A stretch of DNA of 64,000 bases from a bacterium (GCA_905221145.1 CAJNCA010000006.1:35602-99601), one strand, 5' to 3'; shown: positions 1-9,642, numbered from the stretch's first letter. A program made the numbers and translations. The notes: a model not told the origin generated them from the sequence alone.

Positions 1-60
1 CATTTTTTCAGCTACTACGTCAACTAGTTCCGCTTTTTTAGCAATAATTGCTTCACTCAT
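1..60 (-). CDS. rplJ: 50S ribosomal protein L10, N-terminal fragment
   Basis: The first 20 codons, starting at an ATG at 60, read MSEAIIAKKAELVDVVAEKM, the characteristic N-terminus of streptococcal L10. L10 forms the base of the ribosomal stalk that carries the L7/L12 dimers. An excellent ribosome binding site (GGAGGTG) lies 8 bases upstream. The gene is truncated by the window edge. The L10-type leader and strong promoter immediately upstream support the assignment. Confidence 0.95.
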   Translation of the reverse strand, partial: MSEAIIAKKAELVDVVAEKM

Positions 61-64
61 TAGT

Positions 65-232
65 GTGTTCACCTCCGTAATTATTTTGCTTGGGGAATTT
101 TTCCAAAAGAAAAACGCGCCCAAACCTAGACACGAAAGTACAATACGCTTCTTTTTACATGATACGTTTTGTCCTCGGTAGGATACTTATGAGTCTAGCT
201 CCCCTACTGTCTTAGGCAGTTTTTTCAAACCG
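65..232 (-). promoter_or_regulatory. Ribosomal protein L10 leader RNA
   Basis: The transcribed strand between the promoter and rplJ contains a structured leader with segments typical of the Firmicute L10 leader, including CCTACCGAGGACAAAACG and a late GTTTGGGCGCG element. In this family the L10(L12)4 complex binds the leader and represses its own operon. The exact 5' end is inferred from the promoter at 239-267. Confidence 0.8.
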
Positions 233-238
233 TATATA

Positions 239-267
239 AGTATAGCATAGTTAAAAAAAGAATGCAA
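239..267 (-). promoter_or_regulatory. Promoter of rplJ operon
   Basis: TTGCAT (267-262) and TATACT (244-239) are separated by exactly 17 bases. A TGC immediately before the -10 makes it an extended -10 promoter. Its -35 overlaps the terminator-like hairpin of the upstream amidohydrolase gene. Confidence 0.85.
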
Positions 268-287
268 GATTTTTGCAAACTTTTTTT
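253..287 (-). terminator. Terminator-like hairpin after the amidohydrolase gene
   Basis: An A-run/T-run hairpin (arms AAAAAAAGTTTGCAA and TTGCATTCTTTTTTT on the minus strand, with a two-base internal mismatch) lies about 25 bases after the amidohydrolase stop and ends in seven Ts. It overlaps the -35 of the rplJ promoter, so the two transcription units abut. Confidence 0.55.
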
Positions 288-310
288 AAAAATTTTTCGT
301 GATTTTTCTA

Positions 311-1570
311 TTAAAGTTCAACTGTCAGGACTTGACCTTGCTTAACAACCTGCTCTCCAGCAATATAAACGTCATCTACATCACTAGATTTGACAGCATA
401 AACCAGGTGAGAGAGCATATTTTTCTGAGGTTGGAGATGGATTTTTCCTTGTGGTTGGATGACGAGAAAATCTGCTTGCTTACCAACTTCCAGACTTCCT
501 ATCTGATTTTCCATTCCAAGGACCTTAGCTCCTTCGATTGTCAGTGCCTTGAGAGCTGTTTCGATAGGAAATTGGCTAGCGTCTCCACTTTTCATCTTCT
601 GAAGAAGCGCTGCTGTCCGTCCTTCCTCAAACATATCTAGGTTGTTATTGGAAGCAACCGAGTCTGTAGCAATTCCGACTGCTACTCCTGCTTTTTGGAG
701 TTGGATGATGGGAGCAATACCTGATGCCAGTTTGAGGTTACTGATAGGATTATGCGCAATTGCCACTTGAGATATTGCCAAGCGTTCAATTTCTCGCTCG
801 TTTAATTCTACCCCATGAGCAAAGACAGACGGATGATCTAAGTAACCCAGTCCTTCTAGAAAGGCGAGGGGACGTTTGCCGTAGCGTTTCAGGATAATTC
901 CTGACTCTTCCTTGGTCTCCGCCACATGGATATGGATGGGAATATTCAGCTCTTTTGCCATATCTAGACTCTCTTCCAGCAAGTCTCTACTACAGCTGTA
1001 GGGAGAATGTGGTGCCACCATCACCTTGAAATTTGGATCTTCATATCCTATGATTGTTTCGATAATAGCTCGTGTTCTGCTTATAGTCTCAGCAGTTGTT
1101 TCTGTCTCTGAAGAAAAGAGGGTCGGTGAGAAATAACAACGCATCTTGGATGCCTTGACTGCCTGATAAATCTGCTCAATATCTACACCATTGGGATTAT
1201 ACATATCGTTGAAGGTTGTTGTTCCTGACTGGAGCATTTCTGTCAGCACTTCTTTGACTGCCTTGGTAGTCATGTCTGAAGTAAACTCAGCTTCTGCTGG
1301 CCAGATATAGTCATTGAGCCATTCATGGAGATTACTGTCATCCCGAATTCCTCGCAAACCTGTCATGGCAGAATGGGTGTGGCAATTGACCAAGCCAGGC
1401 ATAATCCAGGCTCCTTGATAGTCTATAATCTGCTCAGCTTGCTCTAAAACTTCTGGCTTCTCTTGACCGACATAGACAATTTGATAATCCTTAACTGCTA
1501 AGATTCCATCCAAATAAACATGGAAATCTTGGTCACAAGTCACGATATTTACATGCTGATAGACTTTCAT
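311..1570 (-). CDS. Amidohydrolase, SAH/MTA deaminase or chlorohydrolase family
   Basis: This 419-residue protein is a metal-dependent amidohydrolase of the TrzA/AtzA/MtaD branch. Family motifs in order are the metal-binding HTH in LVNCHTHSAM (about residue 64), SGTTTFNDMY (about 115), the second metal His in IHIHVAETKEE, a histidine in FAHGVEL, and the metal aspartate in IATDSVASNNN near residue 300. Relatives deaminate S-adenosylhomocysteine, 5'-methylthioadenosine or other purine-like substrates in the cytoplasm; the exact substrate cannot be read from sequence. It is a single-gene unit between the exporter genes and rplJ, and no pathway partner is adjacent. Confidence 0.85.
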   Translation of the reverse strand: MKVYQHVNIVTCDQDFHVYLDGILAVKDYQIVYVGQEKPEVLEQAEQIIDYQGAWIMPGLVNCHTHSAMTGLRGIRDDSNLHEWLNDYIWPAEAEFTSDMTTKAVKEVLTEMLQSGTTTFNDMYNPNGVDIEQIYQAVKASKMRCYFSPTLFSSETETTAETISRTRAIIETIIGYEDPNFKVMVAPHSPYSCSRDLLEESLDMAKELNIPIHIHVAETKEESGIILKRYGKRPLAFLEGLGYLDHPSVFAHGVELNEREIERLAISQVAIAHNPISNLKLASGIAPIIQLQKAGVAVGIATDSVASNNNLDMFEEGRTAALLQKMKSGDASQFPIETALKALTIEGAKVLGMENQIGSLEVGKQADFLVIQPQGKIHLQPQKNMLSHLVYAVKSSDVDDVYIAGEQVVKQGQVLTVEL

Positions 1571-1628
1571 TATAGGCTCCTTTTCTAAAAAACAATTTAC
1601 AGTGAATAATTTTTCTAGCTATTGTAAC

Positions 1629-1656
1629 AAAAAAGTCACCCGAAGGCAACTTTTTT
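1629..1656 (-). terminator. Terminator of the ABC exporter unit
   Basis: A hairpin with arms AAAAAAGTTGCC and GGGTGACTTTTTT around a TTC loop lies 30 bases after the stop of the exporter gene at 1685. The A-run/T-run symmetry would let it act in both directions, but the plus strand has no gene here. Confidence 0.75.
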
Positions 1657-1684
1657 CGTCTATAAAATTTCAAAAGAGAAAGGA

Positions 1685-3433
1685 TTATTCTGAGCTAAAA
1701 GCTGCAGCTTGCTGCATTTGGTAATACTTGCCTTTTCTAGCCATGAGGTCATGATGGTTACCATATTCCACGATGTCGCCATCCACCAAGACAAGAATCA
1801 AATCCGCATCTTGAATGGTTGACAAGCGGTGGGCAATGATAAAACTTGTGCGCCCCTTCATGAGTTTAGCAAAGGCATCCTGTACTAGCACCTCTGTCCG
1901 CGTATCGATGGAGGATGTCGCCTCGTCTAAGATAAGAATCTTAGGGATAGCTAGAAAGACTCGGGCAATGGTCAAGAGCTGGGCTTGACCAACAGAGAGA
2001 GATTCTCCTGCATTTTCTAACTTGGTATCGTATCCCTGTGGCAACTGTTGGATGAAAAAGTCCGCATTGGCTGCCTTTGCAGCAGCAATCACTTGCTCCC
2101 GACTGGCATCAGGATTGCCAAAGGCAATATTGTCATGAATAGTTCCTTGCTTGAGCCAGGTTTCTTGGAGCACCATCCCAAACTGCTGTCTCAATGACGC
2201 TCGGGTATAATCATAAATGGATTGCCCATCCAGCAAGATATCTCCTGAGTTAATAGGGTAAAAACGCATGAGGAGATTGATCAGAGTTGATTTCCCAGCA
2301 CCTGTCGGACCAACGATGGCCACCTTGCTACCAGCTGGGATATCGATAGACAAATTCTTAATCAAGATTTTTTCTGGATGGTAGCCAAAAGAAACATGCT
2401 TAAAGGAAATAGCTCCCTTAACTTGGTCACTTGTCAAGACTTCCTTGCCTGTTTCAGCCACCTCAGGACTTTCTAAGACAGCATAGACACGCTCTGCACA
2501 AGCTAAAGCACTTTGTAACTCAGCTAGAACTGAAGAAATATCGTTAAAGGGCTTGGTGTACTGTTGGACGTAATTCAAAAAGGTAACTAAACGCCCAATG
2601 GTCAAGGTTGACCCCATCATGATACGATAAGCTCCTACTCCAGCAAGCAGAGCGTAAATGAGCGCGTTGACAAAGCGAGTTGAAGGATTAACCGTTGATG
2701 AATAAAAGATGGCTGACTGAGAATAGCCTGCGTAATTGTTATTAGCCTCATGCAGCCTTTGGATAAACTCTGTTTGAGCATTGAAGGACTGGATAATGGT
2801 CTGCTGGCTAAGCGATTCTTCAATCAACTGAGTCTGAATGCCCCTCGTCTCTGTTTGCTTCTGGAATAGATGATAAGAGCGTTTGGCAATAAAGCGTGAA
2901 ATTACCATGGACAGTGGTGTCAACAGCAAGACCAAGAGAGTCATGAGGAGATGAATTTGAAGCATAGCTAGAATACTAACCAAAATCATTAAGACACCAA
3001 TGAAAAATTGGTTAAAAATCATGGTCAAGCCGGCTGCCAACTGTTCTATGTCTGTGGTCACACGACTGACTATCTCTCCACTGCCTTGCCGATCCACAAA
3101 AGCAATCGGTAAACGATGGAGCTTATGGATGATTCGCTCTCGCAAGTCTCTGGTATAAGAGAAGATTAGGCGATTATAAAGAAGAGGATTGACCCATTGT
3201 ACTAGAGTATTTCCTATGACCACCAAAATCATCTGGATGAAAATCTGCCAAAAAACTGGTGAAGAACCAGCCACTAGGACCTGGTCGATGACCTGCCCAA
3301 TCAAGATAGGTAGGTAAATCGATAATCCAACTTGGGCAATGGTTCCTAGAAAGGCTAGGAAAAGGAGGAAGGGATGGCTGGCTAAATCTATGGCCAAACG
3401 TTTGAGCGTCTGGTTTGCAGTTTGTCGTCTCAT
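1685..3433 (-). CDS. ABC exporter half-transporter, subunit with consensus catalytic site
   Basis: This is a 582-residue fused membrane-ATPase half transporter. Six membrane helices occupy about residues 20-300, followed by a nucleotide-binding domain with Walker A GPTGAGKS, Walker B ILILDEATSS (canonical glutamate) and H-loop IIAHRLST. Its signature motif is LSVGQ rather than LSGGQ. I chose the ATG at 3433 (MRRQTANQ) because AAGGAGG sits six bases upstream; a longer reading frame starts inside the upstream gene. The start lies one base after the stop of the partner gene, so the two are translationally coupled and surely form a heterodimeric type IV exporter for drugs, lipids or peptides. The substrate is unknown. 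Confidence 0.88.
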   Translation of the reverse strand: MRRQTANQTLKRLAIDLASHPFLLFLAFLGTIAQVGLSIYLPILIGQVIDQVLVAGSSPVFWQIFIQMILVVIGNTLVQWVNPLLYNRLIFSYTRDLRERIIHKLHRLPIAFVDRQGSGEIVSRVTTDIEQLAAGLTMIFNQFFIGVLMILVSILAMLQIHLLMTLLVLLLTPLSMVISRFIAKRSYHLFQKQTETRGIQTQLIEESLSQQTIIQSFNAQTEFIQRLHEANNNYAGYSQSAIFYSSTVNPSTRFVNALIYALLAGVGAYRIMMGSTLTIGRLVTFLNYVQQYTKPFNDISSVLAELQSALACAERVYAVLESPEVAETGKEVLTSDQVKGAISFKHVSFGYHPEKILIKNLSIDIPAGSKVAIVGPTGAGKSTLINLLMRFYPINSGDILLDGQSIYDYTRASLRQQFGMVLQETWLKQGTIHDNIAFGNPDASREQVIAAAKAANADFFIQQLPQGYDTKLENAGESLSVGQAQLLTIARVFLAIPKILILDEATSSIDTRTEVLVQDAFAKLMKGRTSFIIAHRLSTIQDADLILVLVDGDIVEYGNHHDLMARKGKYYQMQQAAAFSSE

Positions 3434-3434
3434 A

Positions 3435-5159
3435 TTAGTCCTCCTTTCCATGTTGGGATGCATCGATTTCACGATAGACTTGACTGATCTTCATCAAGTC
3501 CTCGTGCTTGCCGATAGCTAGGAGTTCCCCTTTTTCCAAGAGGAGAATCTGGTCAGCCATCTGGAGTGTCGAAGTCCGTTGAGAGATCAAGATTAAGCTC
3601 GTATTTGGCAGATTTTCTCGAATAGCTTTCAAGAGCTTGGACTCGGTGATGGTGTCGAGGGCCGAGGTCGCATCATCTAGGATGAGGAACGGAGCTTGGC
3701 GCAAGACTGCACGTGCAATAGATAGCCTTTGTTTTTGTCCTCCTGAGAAATTTCGCCCTCCTGCCTCAACTACAGCATCCAAGAGTCCTTCTTTTTCACT
3801 GACAAAATCCTTAGCTTGCGCAATCTCCAAGGCCTGCCAGAGTTCTTGGTCAGTCACTTCTTGATTTAAGCCTAGAATCAAGTTGGAACGAATAGTTCCC
3901 TTAAAGAGTTCGACCTTTTGTGGCACATAAGAAATCCAAGACCGCCATTGCTCAAGATTAAGAGGACTACGTCCATCTCGATAAAGGTCAATGCTTCCCT
4001 TGTCTGTTGGATAAAGTCCAAGTAAGACTTGCACCAAGCTTGATTTACCAGAACCCGTCCCCCCAATGATACCAAGGATTTGCCCTTGCTTCATATCAAA
4101 GGAAATGTTTCTCAGAGAAGGCTGGGCCGCATCAGGATAGGTAAAAGTCAATTCTTGCACTTGTAAAACCTGATCGTTGATAGCTTGCTTTTGTTCTAAC
4201 TCTGAATGGATATCTTCTGGCTCTTCATCAAAGACTTCCTCGATTCGCTTGGCTGAGATATAGGATTGATTGAGGGAATTAATCAGCATGGCGAGCTTGA
4301 CCAATTCCACTAAAATCTGCAAGAGGTAGTTGATAAGGGCAATTAGGGCACCTTGACTGAGCAAACCTCCTTGAATTGAAATATAACCCTGCCAGATGAT
4401 AACGAGGAGAGTTCCATTGACAATCAGATAAGTCAGAGGGGTTAATAAACTAGACCAGAAACCCGTCTTTTCTTGCAATCTAACATAGACTTGGTTAAGG
4501 GTTTGAAAAATATGTAATTCTCGTTTTTCTTGTCCAAAAGCACGAATAACCCGCATGCCTTGTAATTGCTGGCGCGTTTCCTGAACCAACTGGTCCGTTT
4601 TCTTTCTCAGACTACTGTAGATAGGATTGACCAGTCGAGAGAGCCCTACAATGACAATCGTCAAAATCACAACCATAACCAAGAACCAGAAAGTCAGCTC
4701 AGACGAGATTCGATAGGCCATAAAAATGGCCCCAAAAACAATAATAGGCGCTCGCAAAAAGAGGCGCAGGAATTGATTGATACCAGTCTGAATCTGATAG
4801 GTGTCCGAAGTCAAGCGTGTCACCAAGCTAGAAGTTGTCAAACGGTCTCTGCTATCCTTGGGCAAGGAAAGAATATGACGATAAAGGTCGTTTGTCAGTT
4901 CTTTGGCAAATCCAACCGCAGCCTTGGCTGAATAAAACTGAGCTACCAAGGCCACTAAAACGCCAATGACTGCAAAGATAAGGAGCAGGCCAATCTGCAT
5001 CCAGAGATGCCCTTGATCTCTCTGGGGCAAGGACTGGTCAACAATCCCTGCAATCACCATGGGAACAAGAAGCTCAAACACAGCTTCTAATAGCTTGAAC
5101 AAGGGTGCTAAAATCGATTCCTTGATGTAGGGTTTAAAGTAAGATAGTAAGTGTTTCAT
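3435..5159 (-). CDS. ABC exporter half-transporter, subunit with degenerate catalytic site
   Basis: This 574-residue half transporter has an N-terminal six-helix membrane domain (about residues 15-290) and a C-terminal ATPase. Walker A is GGTGSGKS and the signature is FSGGQKQR. The Walker B catalytic glutamate is aspartate (LILDDATSALD) and the switch histidine is glutamine (ISQRTST). These are the standard marks of the non-catalytic site of heterodimeric exporters such as BmrCD, LmrCD or EfrAB. The gene precedes its partner by one base. RBS GAAGGG precedes the ATG at 5159. The substrate cannot be predicted. Confidence 0.88.
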   Translation of the reverse strand: MKHLLSYFKPYIKESILAPLFKLLEAVFELLVPMVIAGIVDQSLPQRDQGHLWMQIGLLLIFAVIGVLVALVAQFYSAKAAVGFAKELTNDLYRHILSLPKDSRDRLTTSSLVTRLTSDTYQIQTGINQFLRLFLRAPIIVFGAIFMAYRISSELTFWFLVMVVILTIVIVGLSRLVNPIYSSLRKKTDQLVQETRQQLQGMRVIRAFGQEKRELHIFQTLNQVYVRLQEKTGFWSSLLTPLTYLIVNGTLLVIIWQGYISIQGGLLSQGALIALINYLLQILVELVKLAMLINSLNQSYISAKRIEEVFDEEPEDIHSELEQKQAINDQVLQVQELTFTYPDAAQPSLRNISFDMKQGQILGIIGGTGSGKSSLVQVLLGLYPTDKGSIDLYRDGRSPLNLEQWRSWISYVPQKVELFKGTIRSNLILGLNQEVTDQELWQALEIAQAKDFVSEKEGLLDAVVEAGGRNFSGGQKQRLSIARAVLRQAPFLILDDATSALDTITESKLLKAIRENLPNTSLILISQRTSTLQMADQILLLEKGELLAIGKHEDLMKISQVYREIDASQHGKED

Positions 5160-5218
5160 AAATCCCTTCTATTCTTATTCTGGAAATGAAGAAAGTGGGA
5201 AGCCCCACCCTCTCAATT

Positions 5219-6157
5219 TTATTTATTTAAGTATGGCAATAGATAGCTATATCCTGCTTTTTCCATCTCATCCTTGGCCACAAAGCGTAAGGAAGCAGAA
5301 TTGATACAGTAACGGAGGCCACCTAACTCCCTAGGTCCATCTGTGAAAACATGACCCAAGTGAGCATTACCTGACCGAGAACGAACTTCGATTCGCTCCA
5401 TTCCATGACTCAGGTCTTTGTAGTAGTGAATCAATTCCTTGGAAATTGGACGACTAAAGCTTGGCCAGCCACAACCTGAAGCAAACTTATCCTTGGCAAA
5501 AAAGAGTGGCTCACCTGTCGTAATATCTACATAAATCCCTTCTTCAAAGGTTTGGTCATAGGCATTGGTAAAAGGAGCCTCTGTAGTAGCTTCTTGGGTA
5601 ACACGATAAGACTCTTCAGTTAAGCTTTTCTTCAACACTTCTTGACTAGGCTTTTCATAATTTGAGGCGTCAATCAATGGCTTCTCAGCATCGGTCACAT
5701 CGATATGACAGTAACCGGAAGGATTATTCTTGAGATAGTCTTGGTGGTAATCTTCAGCCAGAATGTAGTGGCGAAGTTTCTCCACCTCTACTGCAATCTT
5801 TCGCCCAAGCATGCGCTCCTGCTCCTGAACCACAGTGTAGATAGTTGGCAAGTCTGCTTCATCCTGATAATAGATTCCCGTTCGATATTGGCGACCACGG
5901 TCATTCCCTTGTTGATTAATCGATAAAGGATCGATGACTCGGAAATAATAAAGCAAAATTTCTCTGAGTGACACTGTCTTCTCATCATAAATCACTTGAA
6001 CCGTTTCTGCATGGTCTGTTTCTTTGATTAGTTGATAATTGGTCGTTTCAACTTTCCCATTAGCGTAGCCAACACTGGTTGCTAGCACTCCAGAAATTCG
6101 TGAAAAATACTCCTCTAGGCCCCAAAAACAACCACCTGCTAGATAAATTTCTGACAT
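5219..6157 (-). CDS. msrAB: Peptide methionine sulfoxide reductase MsrA-MsrB fusion
   Basis: The 312-residue protein joins an MsrA domain (residues 1 to about 155, catalytic cysteine in [10 protein letters not shown]) to an MsrB domain (about 170-312, metal-site cysteine in ASGCGWPSF and catalytic cysteine in RYCINSASL). It reduces both S- and R-methionine sulfoxide in proteins. It has no signal peptide or thioredoxin domain, so it is the cytoplasmic form rather than the surface-anchored one. AAGGAG lies upstream of the ATG. A BOX element occupies almost all of the upstream intergenic space, which leaves little room for its own promoter. Confidence 0.93.
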   Translation of the reverse strand: MSEIYLAGGCFWGLEEYFSRISGVLATSVGYANGKVETTNYQLIKETDHAETVQVIYDEKTVSLREILLYYFRVIDPLSINQQGNDRGRQYRTGIYYQDEADLPTIYTVVQEQERMLGRKIAVEVEKLRHYILAEDYHQDYLKNNPSGYCHIDVTDAEKPLIDASNYEKPSQEVLKKSLTEESYRVTQEATTEAPFTNAYDQTFEEGIYVDITTGEPLFFAKDKFASGCGWPSFSRPISKELIHYYKDLSHGMERIEVRSRSGNAHLGHVFTDGPRELGGLRYCINSASLRFVAKDEMEKAGYSYLLPYLNK

Positions 6158-6188
6158 CTTCGTTTCTCCTTTATCAAGTTTTTAACTA

Positions 6189-6348
6189 ATACTCTTAGAA
6201 AATCTCTTCAAACCACGTCAGCTTACATCTGCAACCTCAAAACAGTATTTTGAGCTAACTTCGTCAGTTCTATCCACAACCTCAAAACACTGTTTTGAGC
6301 AGCCTGCGGCTAGCTTCGTAGTTTGCTCTTTGATTTTCATTGAGTATA
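6189..6348 (+). repeat. BOX element (boxA-boxB-boxC)
   Basis: The stretch begins ATACTCTTAGAAAATCTC and ends TTTCATTGAGTATA, the conserved ends of boxA and boxC of the pneumococcal BOX repeat. Between them are two boxB-like copies of a hairpin (CCTCAAAACAGTATTTTGAG and CCTCAAAACACTGTTTTGAG). BOX repeats are short non-autonomous elements found in S. pneumoniae and close relatives. This copy fills the msrAB/thrB intergenic region with its boxA end towards msrAB. Confidence 0.92.
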
Positions 6349-6362
6349 AACTTCTTTTCAAA

Positions 6363-6406
6363 AAAAGGATAGGAAGCCCTCTGGTCGAGAGTTTCCCCAT
6401 CCTATC
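6363..6406 (-). terminator. Terminator of hom-thrB
   Basis: A long hairpin on the minus strand (outer arms GATAGGA and TCCTATC, inner CTCT/AGAG) ends in a run of Ts just after the thrB stop at 6416. Confidence 0.75.
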
Positions 6407-6415
6407 TTCTATTCT

Positions 6416-7285
6416 TTATTTTGCTTCAACACGGACACCTTGGGTATCAACCTTCAAATCATGTAGTTTACCTTTGAAGGATTGCTTTCCCAATTCTGCC
6501 TTAATGGCCGGCATCTTGTCATGAGAGGCCAAGACCATAACTGTTGGTCCAGCACCAGAGAGGTAGGTCGCATAGGCCCCATTCTCTTTGGCTACTTGCT
6601 TGATCGTAGCAAATTCTCTCACCAAGTCCTGACGGTAACGTTCGTGGAAGAGGTCTCCCTCGATTGCTTGCCCAGCTGTCACCATATCTCCTGCTAACAA
6701 GGCTGCGACAGCTACATTGGCGATAGAACTGGCAGCGACAGCTTCCTTGTAGGATAATTTCTTAGGCAAGACACCACGGCTATCACGAGTGCGTAATTCA
6801 TAGTTAGGAATGTAAGCTAGAAAATCACACTCTGGGAAGTCTGCCACAATCGCAGAGACTTGCCCTTCAACTGAACTTGCAATAACGAGATTACCATAAA
6901 TAGCTGGAGCCACATTGTCTGGATGTCCTTCAATCTTGGTCGCCAACTGCAATTTTTCATGGTCTGACAAGTTGAGATTCCCCAGCTGGTTAGCTAGTTC
7001 AATCCCAGCAACGATTACCGAGCTAGAAGAACCCAAACCACGCGCCAAGGGAACATTACTGGTCATTTTCAAACGTCTTGGTTGCAAGTCTGGTACAATT
7101 TGCAAAGCAATCTTGAGCAAGAGATTACGCTCGTCATGGGGAATCCATTTGCCAATCTGGTGTTCAATCAGCCACTCATCTCGTTCTTCGCAGACCTCGA
7201 TTTGAAGATACTTGGTTACAGCTACACCGACCGAGTCAAAACCTGGCCCGATATTGGCACTGGTTGCAGGTACAATAATCTTCAT
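6416..7285 (-). CDS. thrB: Homoserine kinase
   Basis: This 289-residue GHMP-family kinase phosphorylates homoserine to O-phosphohomoserine in threonine synthesis. The N-terminal [17 protein letters not shown] and the ATP loop [11 protein letters not shown] (about residue 83) identify the family; a C-terminal GHMP motif with LSGAGPTVM is present near residue 240. It starts one base after the hom stop, so the two are coupled. Length is normal for the family. Confidence 0.96.
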   Translation of the reverse strand: MKIIVPATSANIGPGFDSVGVAVTKYLQIEVCEERDEWLIEHQIGKWIPHDERNLLLKIALQIVPDLQPRRLKMTSNVPLARGLGSSSSVIVAGIELANQLGNLNLSDHEKLQLATKIEGHPDNVAPAIYGNLVIASSVEGQVSAIVADFPECDFLAYIPNYELRTRDSRGVLPKKLSYKEAVAASSIANVAVAALLAGDMVTAGQAIEGDLFHERYRQDLVREFATIKQVAKENGAYATYLSGAGPTVMVLASHDKMPAIKAELGKQSFKGKLHDLKVDTQGVRVEAK

Positions 7286-7286
7286 C

Positions 7287-8573
7287 TTATTCTCCTAGCA
7301 CCTTGAAGGTATTCAAGAGGTCGAATTCTGAAACCTTCTTCAATTCAGCTGAGACATTTTCAAGCTGGGCTTTATTAATCTTATGTGTGATGATCACAAC
7401 ACGCGCCTTGTCATCTTCTTTGCCATCTTGGAGGATTTGCTTGAAGGAAATATCTTGAGCGTTGAAAATCTCAGCCAATTTCAAGACCTGACCTTTTGAG
7501 TCTGGAGCCAAGATTGAGAAGTAGTAATTTGCTTTGACATCTTCTGGATTTGCCAAGACCAAGTCACGGCTATATTCATTGAAATCTTTACCGATAGTTC
7601 CATCATTCAAACGACGAACGATACGGACAATATCCGCCACAACACTTGTTGCAGTTGGTTTTTGACCCGCACCTGGTCCGTAGTACATAGACTCACCAAT
7701 ACCGATAGATTCTACAAAGACAGCGTTCATTACGCCATTCACACTAGCAAGTGGATGCGCTTTAGGAAGGAAGGTTGGAGTTACTTCTGCAGCAATACCT
7801 GAAGGAGTTTCCTCAATAGAACCAACCAATTTCACTACATAGCCAAGGTCTTGAGCCACAGCTACATCTTCTGGTGTGATGTTACGGATCCCCTTATGGG
7901 CTACATCGTCAAAGGCAACCTTCATACCAAAAGCAAATTGGCTCAAAATCACCATCTTGTAGGCTGCGTCAATCCCATCAACATCATTTGTCGGGTCACT
8001 TTCTGCAAATCCAAGTCTTTGTGCTTCCGCAAGAGCATCATCGTAAGACCATCCTTCTTCCACCATTTTGGTCATCATGAAGTTAGAAGTTCCGTTGACT
8101 ACACCCAATACGCGAGTGATTTTATCAGAAGCCAATGAATTTGCTAAAGTACGAAGAATTGGAATCCCACCAGCTACTGCTGCTTCGTAGTAAAGTGCTA
8201 CCTTGTTAGCTTTAGCGATTTCTAACAACTCTGCGCCATGGACAGCCAAAAGGTCCTTGTTGGCAGTAACAACGTGTTTCCCAGCCTCCAAGGCACGAGT
8301 GATAAAAGTTTTAGCAGGCTCGATACGCCCCATCAATTCCACTACGATCGTAATGTCTTGGTCTGACAAAATATCATCCACATTGGTTACAAAGTTAAAG
8401 TCATTTCCTGCTGTAAGCAAGCGATTCTTTTCATGTTCATCCTTGACCAATACTTTAGCAACTTCAATCTCTGAATGTGCTGATTGATTGATTTTTTCTC
8501 CATTTTCCTTTAGGAGGAAAGGCACACCACTTGCAACGGTACCAAATCCTAGTAAAGCAATTTTAACTGTCAT
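7287..8573 (-). CDS. hom: Homoserine dehydrogenase
   Basis: The enzyme reduces aspartate semialdehyde to homoserine, the branch point to threonine and methionine. The NAD(P)-binding loop is GFGTVASG (near residue 10), the catalytic domain includes [11 protein letters not shown] and the acidic [10 protein letters not shown] region, and the C-terminal 80 residues form an ACT regulatory domain. I chose the ATG at 8573 (MTVKIALLG) because AGGAGACAAAC precedes it; the open frame extends 11 codons upstream through the promoter. The resulting 428 residues match the usual length. Confidence 0.96.
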   Translation of the reverse strand: MTVKIALLGFGTVASGVPFLLKENGEKINQSAHSEIEVAKVLVKDEHEKNRLLTAGNDFNFVTNVDDILSDQDITIVVELMGRIEPAKTFITRALEAGKHVVTANKDLLAVHGAELLEIAKANKVALYYEAAVAGGIPILRTLANSLASDKITRVLGVVNGTSNFMMTKMVEEGWSYDDALAEAQRLGFAESDPTNDVDGIDAAYKMVILSQFAFGMKVAFDDVAHKGIRNITPEDVAVAQDLGYVVKLVGSIEETPSGIAAEVTPTFLPKAHPLASVNGVMNAVFVESIGIGESMYYGPGAGQKPTATSVVADIVRIVRRLNDGTIGKDFNEYSRDLVLANPEDVKANYYFSILAPDSKGQVLKLAEIFNAQDISFKQILQDGKEDDKARVVIITHKINKAQLENVSAELKKVSEFDLLNTFKVLGE

Positions 8574-8604
8574 GTTTGTCTCCTCGAAATTTTCTAATAT
8601 AGCC

Positions 8605-8613
8605 ATTATAACA
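8605..8613 (-). promoter_or_regulatory. Extended -10 promoter of hom-thrB
   Basis: TGTTATAAT on the minus strand (-10 hexamer at 8610-8605) lies about 30 bases before the hom start. No good -35 is seen, as is common for extended -10 promoters in streptococci. Confidence 0.65.
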
Positions 8614-8660
8614 GAATTTTGTGAAAATTCCTATTATAGTAATTCACTATTTCAGTATAA

Positions 8661-8690
8661 AAAGAAAAAACGAATCCCATGATTCGTCTT
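8661..8690 (-). terminator. Terminator of mecA
   Basis: Arms ACGAATC and GATTCGT with a four-base loop, followed by six Ts, lie 30 bases after the mecA stop. Confidence 0.82.
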
Positions 8691-8719
8691 TCTTGATAGA
8701 TGAAAATTGATTTTTAAAA

Positions 8720-9460
8720 TTATGAACCAATCTTTTGCAAATTAAGCACTGCATCGTGATTCATCAAGACTTGACCATACTCTTGCAAAACTGAGCGACT
8801 GATGTCACTATCGTCTGCAAACTCGCGCATACGGGCCAACAGCCAAGCTGGATATGGACTTGGATGATTTTCAATATCCACTAAAATAGTCAAATAATAG
8901 CGCTCGTTCATTTTGTAGAGTTCAGAAGTTTCCATCTCAAAAGTCACTGTCTTGGCAAAAGCCACCAAGTCAGCCAACTTAGCAAAAGAAAGGATGTAGT
9001 AGATGTAAGGCTCTTTCTTGCTTTCAACTTCTTGTTCAGCCTGCTCCTGCTCTTCTTCCCTGGCTTCAACTTGCTCAAGAGATTGAATTGCTTCGATGTC
9101 ATCCTTAGTTTTGTCCGCGATGCTTTTTTCTAAGGTTTTGATAAATTCATCTGGCGACATTTGGGCTAATTCTTCCATGTCTGGTAAATCCGATAAATCT
9201 TCAAAATCTAGATTTTGGTCAATTTTTGACTTGGTCACAAAGACATCTACCTTATCAGGTTTTGGAGTCACACGGAAGCTCAACATGCCTGTATCCAGAA
9301 AGCTCTCAGGCATCTCTAACTCATCCAAGATGGCATAAAAGAACTCTTCTGTTTTTTCTTGAGGAACAAGAAAGTCAGCGATCTCCATCCCTCGATCCAT
9401 CAAATCTTCTAAAGACATCGTGATTTTTAAAGTAGTATCACTAATTTGTTTCATTTTCAT
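8720..9460 (-). CDS. mecA: Adaptor protein MecA
   Basis: MecA (246 residues) brings substrates to the ClpC-ClpP protease. In pneumococcus it restrains competence by targeting ComX/ComW. The N-terminal substrate-binding region (MKQISDTTLKITMSLEDL) and the C-terminal Clp-binding domain (about residues 130-246) are joined by an acidic, Glu/Gln-rich linker around 115-145. It is monocistronic, with its own promoter and terminator. The start has only GAGG nine bases away, but an in-frame alternative is just two codons downstream. Confidence 0.94.
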   Translation of the reverse strand: MKMKQISDTTLKITMSLEDLMDRGMEIADFLVPQEKTEEFFYAILDELEMPESFLDTGMLSFRVTPKPDKVDVFVTKSKIDQNLDFEDLSDLPDMEELAQMSPDEFIKTLEKSIADKTKDDIEAIQSLEQVEAREEEQEQAEQEVESKKEPYIYYILSFAKLADLVAFAKTVTFEMETSELYKMNERYYLTILVDIENHPSPYPAWLLARMREFADDSDISRSVLQEYGQVLMNHDAVLNLQKIGS

Positions 9461-9491
9461 TGCTAGTAACCTCGTACTTTCAGTTCTATCT

Positions 9492-9520
9492 ATTATACTA
9501 GATTTTTACGATTTTATCAA
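9492..9520 (-). promoter_or_regulatory. Promoter of mecA
   Basis: TTGATA (9520-9515) and TATAAT (9497-9492) with 17-base spacing lie about 32 bases before the mecA ATG. This is a strong vegetative (sigma-A type) promoter. Confidence 0.85.
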
Positions 9521-9602
9521 AAGAAGGCTCCTCTATCAAGCTAGATTTTCCCCAGGGTCTTTCTGTAGAAGACTCTAAAAGAAAATTTCTGCAGACAGAT
9601 AG

Positions 9603-9642
9603 AAAAAGCCTTCAAAATCGACTCTTAGCCAACTTTGAAGAC
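9603..9642 (-). terminator. Terminator of the lic3/tar operon
   Basis: Arms GTCTTCAAA and TTTGAAGGC on the minus strand, followed by five Ts, lie just after the tarQ stop. Confidence 0.65.

Noticed and set aside
299..640. Plus-strand ORF of 113 residues opposite the amidohydrolase
   Set aside because: It is entirely antisense to a well-supported gene with all family motifs and has no ribosome binding site.
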